From an uncultured Clostridia bacterium (GTDB taxonomy: Bacteria > Bacillota > Clostridia > UBA1381), in the NCBI GenBank assembly GCA_934462945.1, contig CAKSJF010000025.1:1-30827 (forward strand): DNA of 30,827 nt. The letters are read 5' to 3'. This document shows positions 24,867 through 30,827 of the stretch, piece after piece. Numbering within the stretch: the stretch's first letter is position 1; each line of letters opens with the position of its first letter. The notes below the pieces were generated by a model. It was not told the DNA's origin, did not search any database, and worked only from the letters and a program-made list of their open reading frames with translations. Position numbers and translations under genes: made by a program.

Positions 24867-25169
24867 ATGGCTGAAAAAATCTTAAACAGCTATGAAACAA
24901 TTTTTATCATTGACGCAAGCTTGCAGGAGGAAGAAGTAAAAGCTCTCCAGGAGAAATTCACATCCCTGATTGCTGCAAACGGAACCGTTGAGTCGGTTGA
25001 CGAATGGGGCAAAAGAAGACTGGCTTACGAGATTAATGATAAGACAGAAGGGTTCTATGTACTCGTTGAGTTCAAAGCTGACGCTGATTTCCCGAAGGAA
25101 TTAGACAGACAGTACAGAATTACAGACGGTATTTTAAGAACAATCATTATCCGTAAAGACGTGAAGTAA
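24867..25169 (+). CDS. rpsF: 30S ribosomal protein S6
   Basis: Protein of 100 residues; opening YETIFIIDASLQEEEVKALQEKFTSLI and the VDEWGKRRLAYEINDKTEGFYVLVEF core are diagnostic, followed by an IIRKDVK end. S6 binds S18 in the platform of the small subunit. AAGGAGGTG 6 bases before the ATG. Operon rpsF-ssb-rpsR, the conserved Firmicutes order. Confidence 0.98.
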   Translation: MAEKILNSYETIFIIDASLQEEEVKALQEKFTSLIAANGTVESVDEWGKRRLAYEINDKTEGFYVLVEFKADADFPKELDRQYRITDGILRTIIIRKDVK

Positions 25170-25195
25170 TCACGAACAGAAAGTGGTGGGGATAA

Positions 25196-25648
25196 ATGAA
25201 TAAAGCAATTTTAATGGGTCGCTTAACCCGTGATCCGGAATTGTCACAAACACCGAGCGGTGTTGCAATGGCGCGTTTTTCGATTGCTGTAAACCGTCGC
25301 TTTGCAAAAGAGGGTCAGCAGGATGTAGACTTTATCAATTGCGTAGCATGGCGGCAGACCGCAGAATTTATCTGTAAATTTTTCCGCAAGGGCTCTATGA
25401 TTGCCGTAGTCGGCAGCATTCAGACCAGAAGCTGGGACGGACAGGATGGAAAAAAGCAGTATGCAACCGAAATTTCAGTGGAGGAAGCATATTTTACCGG
25501 TTCAAAGGCAGAAAGCGGAACCACCCAGGGAAACGGAGGCTACAGCGCACCGGCGAACCCAGCAATGCAGCGGCCGCCCGTTGAGAACGGTTTTGACGAT
25601 ATGGGCTTCTCCCCGATGGACGAGTCCGAGGACGATTTGCCGTTCTAA
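25196..25648 (+). CDS. ssb: Single-stranded DNA-binding protein
   Basis: Protein of 150 residues. Residues 1-105 are the OB-fold (MNKAILMGRLTRDPELSQTPSGVAMARFSIAVNRRF, DFINCVAWRQTAEF, KGSMIAVVGSIQTRSW). The middle is Gly/Pro/Asn-rich and flexible, and the C-terminus ends DESEDDLPF, the acidic tip that recruits replication and repair partners. It sits between rpsF and rpsR, 26 bases after rpsF. GTGGGG precedes the start, a weak ribosome binding site. Confidence 0.98.
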   Translation: MNKAILMGRLTRDPELSQTPSGVAMARFSIAVNRRFAKEGQQDVDFINCVAWRQTAEFICKFFRKGSMIAVVGSIQTRSWDGQDGKKQYATEISVEEAYFTGSKAESGTTQGNGGYSAPANPAMQRPPVENGFDDMGFSPMDESEDDLPF

Positions 25649-25686
25649 AATCACAATGATGAAAATTGTAAAGGAGGGTCATAAGA

Positions 25687-25932
25687 ATGCCTGAAAAGAA
25701 TGAAAGACCAATGAAGGCAAGACGTGCAAAGAAAAAGGTTTGCATGTTCTGCGTAGATAAGGTAGAATCAATTGATTATAAGGATACCGCAAAGCTGAGA
25801 AGATACGTTTCTGAGCGTGGAAAGATCGTTCCGAGACGAATCAGCGGTAACTGTGCAAAGCATCAGAGACAATTGACCGAGGCAATCAAGCGTGCAAGAC
25901 AGATTGCACTTTTGCCTTTCGTTTCTGAATAA
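25687..25932 (+). CDS. rpsR: 30S ribosomal protein S18, zinc-binding form
   Basis: Protein of 81 residues; YKDTAKLRRYVSERGKIVPRRISG is the diagnostic core. Cysteines C19 and C22 (CMFC) with C56 and H59 (CAKH) form a probable zinc site, so this is the C+ form; a zinc-free paralogue might exist elsewhere. AAAGGAGGG before the ATG. Last gene before the terminator at 25945. Confidence 0.98.
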   Translation: MPEKNERPMKARRAKKKVCMFCVDKVESIDYKDTAKLRRYVSERGKIVPRRISGNCAKHQRQLTEAIKRARQIALLPFVSE

Positions 25933-25944
25933 GAACAAAAAAAG

Positions 25945-25985
25945 AGACGCTGTGTCAGGAGTTTCCTGTCCGCAGCGTCTTTTTT
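25945..25985 (+). terminator. Rho-independent terminator after rpsR
   Basis: AGACGCTG (25945-25952) pairs with CAGCGTCT (25973-25980), with an inner CAGGA/TCCTG pair, followed by six T residues to 25985. Strong stem. The HD-domain gene starts only 21 bases later. Confidence 0.92.
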
Positions 25986-26006
25986 CTATCACAGGAGGAT
26001 GGATTC

Positions 26007-26585
26007 ATGGAAAAAATCAAGGAACGGTTTGTGGAAATTTATCAAACGCACATTCGGCGTGAGGGTGCAGACAAGCTTTTGGAATACCTGCTCTCCCCCG
26101 CAAGCGACTTCTTCCACGCACCGGCAAGCACCCGGTTTCACAGCGCTTATGAGGGCGGACTGGCGCAGCACAGCTTAAATGTTTACGACTGTCTCTGCGA
26201 CTATTTAAAGCGCGAACGCGTAAAAAATACATATCATCTGGAGGCATCGGAGGAAACAATTGCAATCATTTCCCTTTTGCACGATCTCTGCAAAATCAAC
26301 TGCTACAAGCCGGGATTCCGGAATGTAAAGGATGATAACGGCGTCTGGCAGAAAGTGCCGACCTTTGAATTTGACGATAAGCTCCCCTACGGACACGGCG
26401 AAAAATCCGTCTATATCATCACCGGCTTTATGCGGCTTTCGCGCGAGGAGGCATTTGCCATCCGGTATCACATGGGGTTTTCCGGGAGCGAAGATGTCCG
26501 TGCAGTCGGAAGCGCATTTGAACAGTTCCCCCTCGCCTTTGCCCTATCTACTGCGGATATGGAGGCAACCTATTTTCTGGAATAA
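26007..26585 (+). CDS. HD-domain metal-dependent phosphohydrolase-like protein
   Basis: Protein of 192 residues. HD-superfamily metal ligands can be read in order: H55 (AQHSLNVYD), H92-D93 (SLLHDLCKIN), H130 (YGHGEKS), H155 (RYHMG) and D184 (STADMEA). Such proteins hydrolyse phosphate esters or nucleotides; the YhaM exoribonuclease family contains a similar HD domain but has an OB-fold that is absent here, so no substrate is proposed. AGGAGG lies 8 bases before the ATG. The gene follows the rpsR terminator so closely that no separate promoter can fit in the 21-base gap; expression may come from terminator read-through or from a promoter inside rpsR. Confidence 0.9.
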   Translation: MEKIKERFVEIYQTHIRREGADKLLEYLLSPASDFFHAPASTRFHSAYEGGLAQHSLNVYDCLCDYLKRERVKNTYHLEASEETIAIISLLHDLCKINCYKPGFRNVKDDNGVWQKVPTFEFDDKLPYGHGEKSVYIITGFMRLSREEAFAIRYHMGFSGSEDVRAVGSAFEQFPLAFALSTADMEATYFLE

Positions 26586-26619
26586 AAAAGCGTGATCCGA
26601 AACGGATCACGGCTTTTTT
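26584..26619. terminator. Bidirectional terminator between HD gene and GH35 gene
   Basis: GTGATCCG (26592-26599) with CGGATCAC (26603-26610) and a 3-base loop, flanked by AAAAAAGC and GCTTTTTT, so either strand gives a stem and T-run. It overlaps the GH35 stop codon and abuts the HD-domain gene stop, and serves both convergent genes. Confidence 0.92.
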
Positions 26620-28582
26620 ATTCATAAATAATTTCTTCAAATAATTCTTCCACTTCCGGTTTTACATCACCGGGAGCAACCGGGCAGGAGAAATAAATAT
26701 GCTTTAAATCCTCCTCGGAAAGCGGCTGAATTTTTAGGGTAATTTCTTTTTTCTCAAAGTCTGAAACATTGATCGTCCAGGGTCTGCCGTAGTAGTACTG
26801 ATCGCAGATGAATTTTCCGTCGTTATAAACCGCAGCAAGATTTCCCACAAAATAAATCCGCAGATATTTTGCATCCTTGTTAAAGGAAACGGTATACTCC
26901 TTGGTATAATCCTCAATTTTCAAATGATCACAGAATGCAAATTCGCAGGTATTTTCCTTTTGCTCGATTGCCTCGACCCATCTTCCCTTGCTAACCTTAT
27001 AATCCTCCGGCTCTTTTAAATAGATCGTTGTGCCGGAAAGCTCCATACCGTTTTGGATTTCAACCTCTTTTCCATCCTCCAGTCCAATGACTGCACGGAT
27101 TCCAGGAATCTTCAAAAAAGTTACCGATTTTTCATCCGAATCACAAAGCTTTGCTGTAACATAATTTGTTTTCAGCTTTCCAAAGGTAAATCCAACCGGA
27201 ATGTAGAAGCATGCGCCGGATGAAATTTCACCAAGCGGCAGAGAAATGCTCCGATCCTCCAATTGAAACGCAAAGGAAACGTCCGAAATTGCCGGCAATT
27301 CTCCGTTTCGCTTATGGTTGTTCACAAACAGGAAACCGCGTTTTCCGTCTGAACGGAGCATGCAGCGCACCTCTTTCGTGTCCCCTTTAACCGTTCTCAT
27401 AGGCGCTAAAATCTCACCGTATTTGTGGCAGAAATCAAAAATTTCTTTTAAGAGAAAATAGTGTCCGCGAATCTGCCCCACATCGCCAATCGGCGCTTGA
27501 AAGTCATAGGAAATGACCGGATAATCGTTAAAGCCTTTTGTCGATTCCTGCATGGTCGAGTATTTTCCCATGGGGTTATAGCCGCCGTGGTACACATAAT
27601 ACCCCAAAAGATTGACTCCCCTTGCAAGATAGCAAACAGAAAGCGCATAAATATCCTCCGGCTCAATTCTCGGACGGCAAAGATAGGTAATCTGGATTCC
27701 AGGCCCCATTTCACAGGTCATTTTCGGGCAGATCCGGTAAGAAAGATTTTTATCTCCGCGTACACCCTCATCCATCGTGTTGTAAACTGCAATTTCATCG
27801 TCCCCCGAAACATCCATCTGGAAAACCGCGCTGTCCTCCTGCGGAATCATGTCATGTGTCCATGGATTGTCCGGATAGCCGCCGTTCATCGGCAGAAGTC
27901 CTGCACCGTCTAAATCTGCTGCCCATTCCGTCGCGGTCATAAGCGGCGCATACATGCCGTCCTCTATGGTAAATTCTTTGAGCGCGGCGAGATATTCCGG
28001 TGCATCGTACACCTCGTTATCCAGCTGAATGCCGATGATATGCTCCTGCAAATCGCGCACCTGATCGTAAATGGTGTGCATAAACTGCTTGGCATAGGTC
28101 ATATACGGCTCGACCACCTTTCGGTTTCCCACACCCGTCCATGGCCATTTTATATCCTTCATATCCTTGCAAGCCTCGGCGCATTCTTCCACAAGCCAGT
28201 CCGGGAAACCGCCGTTTCTTGCCTCTCCGTGTACCCACGGTCCCACCCGGAGGAAAAAGTACATGCCCTCCTCGGCACACAGCTTAACAAATTTCCGGAT
28301 GTTCAGATTTCCGTCAAACCGGAAATTTCCCTTTTCCTCCTCATGATGATTCCAGAAAACATAGGATGCGACAATGTCGATTCCGCCCTCCTTCATCAGA
28401 CGCAGAGAACGTCTCCAGTATTTTTCCGGAAAACGGCTATACTGCATTTCGCCCATCACCGGCAGCCACGGCTTTCCGTCCTTATACAGGCACTGATTCG
28501 TCACCCGGATATGCTCGTTTCCAAACTCCGAATTGTCTATGATTGTTTTGTCAATATTTGATGCATCAAATCGAATGTTCAT
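26618..28582 (-). CDS. Beta-galactosidase-like glycoside hydrolase, family GH35, cytoplasmic
   Basis: Protein of 654 residues starting at the ATG preceded by GGAGG 6 bases upstream; the longer frame to 28687 lies inside the preceding gene. The GH35 barrel spans about residues 25-330: WLPVMGEMQYSRFPEKYWRRSLRLMKEGGIDIVASYVFWNHHE, LRVGPWVHGEARNGGFPDW, the acid/base E190 in GIQLDNEVYD and the nucleophile candidate E291 in MTCEMGPGIQ. A C-terminal beta-sandwich region (about 330-654) carries ancillary domains. No signal peptide, so it acts on imported oligosaccharides and would release terminal beta-galactose. Its ATG overlaps the stop codon of the GH78 gene (ATGA), so the two are translationally coupled. 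Confidence 0.93.
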   Translation of the reverse strand: MNIRFDASNIDKTIIDNSEFGNEHIRVTNQCLYKDGKPWLPVMGEMQYSRFPEKYWRRSLRLMKEGGIDIVASYVFWNHHEEEKGNFRFDGNLNIRKFVKLCAEEGMYFFLRVGPWVHGEARNGGFPDWLVEECAEACKDMKDIKWPWTGVGNRKVVEPYMTYAKQFMHTIYDQVRDLQEHIIGIQLDNEVYDAPEYLAALKEFTIEDGMYAPLMTATEWAADLDGAGLLPMNGGYPDNPWTHDMIPQEDSAVFQMDVSGDDEIAVYNTMDEGVRGDKNLSYRICPKMTCEMGPGIQITYLCRPRIEPEDIYALSVCYLARGVNLLGYYVYHGGYNPMGKYSTMQESTKGFNDYPVISYDFQAPIGDVGQIRGHYFLLKEIFDFCHKYGEILAPMRTVKGDTKEVRCMLRSDGKRGFLFVNNHKRNGELPAISDVSFAFQLEDRSISLPLGEISSGACFYIPVGFTFGKLKTNYVTAKLCDSDEKSVTFLKIPGIRAVIGLEDGKEVEIQNGMELSGTTIYLKEPEDYKVSKGRWVEAIEQKENTCEFAFCDHLKIEDYTKEYTVSFNKDAKYLRIYFVGNLAAVYNDGKFICDQYYYGRPWTINVSDFEKKEITLKIQPLSEEDLKHIYFSCPVAPGDVKPEVEELFEEIIYE

Positions 28583-30768
28583 TTTGTTCCTCCATTTAAG
28601 ATGATTTTTTGTCCTTTCGGCAATGTCAGCTGATAGTCTACCGGAGACACAACATTTAAGTAAATTTCTTCTCCCTTTCGCTCCCACGAAACACTGACTC
28701 TGCCTTTCGGGATTTCAGAATATGCGGACGCAGAATCCAGTTTCTGAATAAAATTCGGTTTCACTTCCACATGCTCGGAATCTATCACATGCAGTCCTGC
28801 AACATCCTCCATAAACCAACGCTCCACATCACAGAAGAAGTGATGATTATGTGACCCCAGCGGCTGTCCGTCCGGATGGAAATGTTCCGGAACGGTGGTT
28901 TCTCCGGTCACAACAAAATGACCGTAGGACGGATAATCCTCACAGGTAACCATCTTGTATGCAAGCTCGGCATAACCGAAATCAGAAAGTACATGAAAAA
29001 TGGTGTGCAGTCCTAAATATCCGCAGTCGAAATGATCGTGGTTTTCGTGAATCAGTGACACTAAATGCGCAACTGCCGCCGGCTTTTCATCCTCATCCAA
29101 AACATCATAATAAACCGCCATCGCCTGACAGGTCTGACAGTTTCCAGCCACGGTCATGGTTGAGAAATCCACCAGTTCCCGGCGAATGGTTTTTCGCATA
29201 TCCTCGTAAATTCCCTGTGCATATGCCGCGCCGTGTGTGTTTCCGATTGCCTTTAACATTTTGGCACACTTTCCGGCAATGTCCATAATCATCACACTGT
29301 CGGTAAATTCCACCGGCGCAGGGGATTCGTGATTTTGTCTGCCCGGCGGCGCCCAGTCACCTAAGCCATACTGTACCGTTCCGCGCTCGTTTCGCTTGCT
29401 CATGGCATAGTCCAGATAGGAGAGCATTGCATGCGCACTTTCCCGGACAACCTCCAGATCTCCGTAAACAAGATACAGCTGATAGGTCAGGTTAAAGAGA
29501 ACACTGTCCCATGCCGGACCGTTTCCCCATGCATAGCCCCACTTTGCAGTCGGAACGATTCCGGGGAGCGCACCCTGTTCATTCTGCGCACGGCGAATGT
29601 TGCAAAGCCATTCCCGAAAGCTTTTCTGTACGTCATAAAGGCGCGCCATATGATCTGCCGACATTGAGACGTCCCCCGTCCAGCCGTTTTTCTCTCTCTG
29701 CGGACAATCGGTGGGGAAATAATAGAAATTCGATAAATCCGAACAGCGGCAGATGTCAAAAATTTTGTTTGCCATCTCGTCCGAGCAGGAGAATCCGCCA
29801 ATGATCCGGAGGTCGGAACGGCAGATCAGATAGGTTAAAAGCTCCGGTGTTGCCTGCTCATCCGTGATTCCCTCCACTAACACATACCGGAAACCGTGGT
29901 AGGTAAAGCTTGGGATGTGCGTTTCTACTCCCTCTCCCTTTGCGATATAAATATCGCGCTGAAAATGCGTATCCTCTTTTCGCGCATACATGATATACTT
30001 GGTGCTGAATTTTCCGTCAATCAGTTCTTCCGCATGCCGGAGGGAAATTTCCTGTCCCTTTTGCGCCTTGATTTGCAGGCGGCATACTCCGGCATTGTTT
30101 TCTCCGAAATCATATAAAAACGCATCGCCCTCACGCGTGATCCGAACCGGTTTTAACTCCTCCATCACGCGGATCGGCTCGGCAGTGCAAAGCTTGAAAT
30201 CTCCGCGCGGTGTATCGGCAAAAAGCGCCGGCATCCAATCGTGATCATCAAATTCCGGATCGCACCAGCCGGAGATTTCCCGGTTTGCGTCATAAATTTC
30301 GCCCAAACGCTCCTCATCCATTAAAATCGGCGAGGAATGCACCAAAAATTGCTCGTCTGCGCAGAATGCAAGCTCCTGCTCTCCGGCTTTTGCGAAAAAT
30401 TCTAACGCTAAAACCGGTGCGCCGCGCCAGTCGCCCTTGTCAAAATCCCAAACCCCTCCGGCAAAGGAATTGAAAAAGCCGTTTCCTAAAATCACGCCGA
30501 TCGCATTTTTTCCCTTTTTTAAATAGGGCGCTGCATCATAGGAATCATAATAGCAATAGTGATCCGGGTTGCTGATATAGGGCGCTAACATGCCCTTTGT
30601 GATCTCTGTTCCGTTTACAAACAAGCGGTAAAAGCCCATGCCGCAGATTTTAATATCTGCCTGCTCCGGCACAAAATCCAAAGAGAATGTCCGCCGGAAA
30701 TAAGGCGCTGCAACATGCTTTTCATAGGTGCAGTATTCTTTGGTTGCCTTGATAAATTTCTTTTCCAT
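28579..30768 (-). CDS. Alpha-L-rhamnosidase-like glycoside hydrolase, family GH78, cytoplasmic
   Basis: Protein of 729 residues. N-terminal beta-sandwich domains (about 1-310) carry the carbohydrate-binding module with Y-VNGT and APYISNPDHYCYYDSYD motifs. The (alpha/alpha)6 catalytic barrel follows at about 320-640: PTDCPQREKNGWTGD at 352-366 holds the general acid E359, and GETTVPEH at 622-629 the presumed base E628, where most members have TT-WE, so the Trp to Pro change is a variant. A short C-terminal beta-sandwich ends the protein. AAAGGAG precedes the start. No signal peptide: it should remove alpha-L-rhamnose from imported oligosaccharides, with the coupled GH35 enzyme handling galactose. 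Rhamnogalacturonan-type glycans are a plausible source (inference). Confidence 0.93.
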   Translation of the reverse strand: MEKKFIKATKEYCTYEKHVAAPYFRRTFSLDFVPEQADIKICGMGFYRLFVNGTEITKGMLAPYISNPDHYCYYDSYDAAPYLKKGKNAIGVILGNGFFNSFAGGVWDFDKGDWRGAPVLALEFFAKAGEQELAFCADEQFLVHSSPILMDEERLGEIYDANREISGWCDPEFDDHDWMPALFADTPRGDFKLCTAEPIRVMEELKPVRITREGDAFLYDFGENNAGVCRLQIKAQKGQEISLRHAEELIDGKFSTKYIMYARKEDTHFQRDIYIAKGEGVETHIPSFTYHGFRYVLVEGITDEQATPELLTYLICRSDLRIIGGFSCSDEMANKIFDICRCSDLSNFYYFPTDCPQREKNGWTGDVSMSADHMARLYDVQKSFREWLCNIRRAQNEQGALPGIVPTAKWGYAWGNGPAWDSVLFNLTYQLYLVYGDLEVVRESAHAMLSYLDYAMSKRNERGTVQYGLGDWAPPGRQNHESPAPVEFTDSVMIMDIAGKCAKMLKAIGNTHGAAYAQGIYEDMRKTIRRELVDFSTMTVAGNCQTCQAMAVYYDVLDEDEKPAAVAHLVSLIHENHDHFDCGYLGLHTIFHVLSDFGYAELAYKMVTCEDYPSYGHFVVTGETTVPEHFHPDGQPLGSHNHHFFCDVERWFMEDVAGLHVIDSEHVEVKPNFIQKLDSASAYSEIPKGRVSVSWERKGEEIYLNVVSPVDYQLTLPKGQKIILNGGTK

Positions 30769-30783
30769 CCTTTTCTCCTTTTG

Positions 30784-30817
30784 AAAAAGGGGCGAGCCGA
30801 ATCAACGACTCAACCCC
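30784..30817 (-). terminator. Terminator-like hairpin just before the GH78 ribosome binding site
   Basis: On the minus strand GGGG (30817-30814) and CCCC (30792-30789) flank an inner GAGTCG/CGGCTC stem around a TTGATT loop, with a TT/G mismatch between, and five T residues follow at 30788-30784. The GH78 ribosome binding site (30781-30775) begins two bases later. Either it ends an upstream gene, or it is an attenuator in the GH78 leader. The sequence to the window edge at 30827 holds nothing else. Confidence 0.65.
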
Positions 30818-30827
30818 AAATTTCTTG

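Noticed and set aside
28583..28687. N-terminal extension of the GH35 protein
   Set aside because: It lies inside the GH78 coding region, has no family similarity and no ribosome binding site; the ATG at 28582 has one.

Overview
The window looks like a chromosomal segment of a low-to-mid GC Gram-positive anaerobe of the class Clostridia, probably a plant-glycan-using gut or environmental member. Evidence is the Clostridia-type Shine-Dalgarno and sigma-A promoter signals, the rpsF-ssb-rpsR block, a YesM/YesN-type two-component system beside a CUT1 sugar transporter without its own ATPase, S-layer-homology (SLH) proteins and a YitT membrane protein. The genus cannot be fixed from sequence alone. 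I see no tRNA, rRNA, CRISPR array, transposase or phage gene.

Left arm (1-12000, all minus strand): an AraC regulator, then a sensor kinase and AraC-type response regulator sharing an ATGA overlap, a strong terminator, then two sugar permeases, a lipoprotein binding protein and two SLH-domain surface proteins. A ribosome binding site at the left edge shows the operon continues outside the window. The kinase/regulator promoter and the transporter promoter share one 14-bp motif (12 of 14 identical) at the same 21-bp distance from their -10 boxes, so the regulator probably activates both. This is the best candidate here for a coherent little-described system: a self-activating two-component switch driving a sugar importer plus two surface proteins.

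Middle (12001-19600): an FAD-dependent oxidoreductase divergent from the AraC regulator, with two near-identical 15-bp direct repeats exactly 21 bp apart between them. Then come a solitary ThrE small-subunit homologue and the uvrB-uvrA-HAD phosphatase operon, whose promoter carries a LexA/DinR-like box.

Centre-right (19594-24721): a cupin-AraC regulator with a consensus promoter, divergent from a four-gene run: DegT/DnrJ/EryC1 aminotransferase, ceramidase-like hydrolase, sugar isomerase-like TIM barrel and a YitT membrane protein. These look like one pathway of unknown substrate.

Right (24722-30827): consensus promoter, a structured leader, rpsF, ssb, rpsR, terminator and an HD-domain protein. 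Convergent to these is a translationally coupled pair for a GH78 alpha-L-rhamnosidase-like and a GH35 beta-galactosidase-like enzyme, both without signal peptides and so probably acting on imported oligosaccharides. Several gene starts below were moved inward from the longest frame because a ribosome binding site or promoter decides them.
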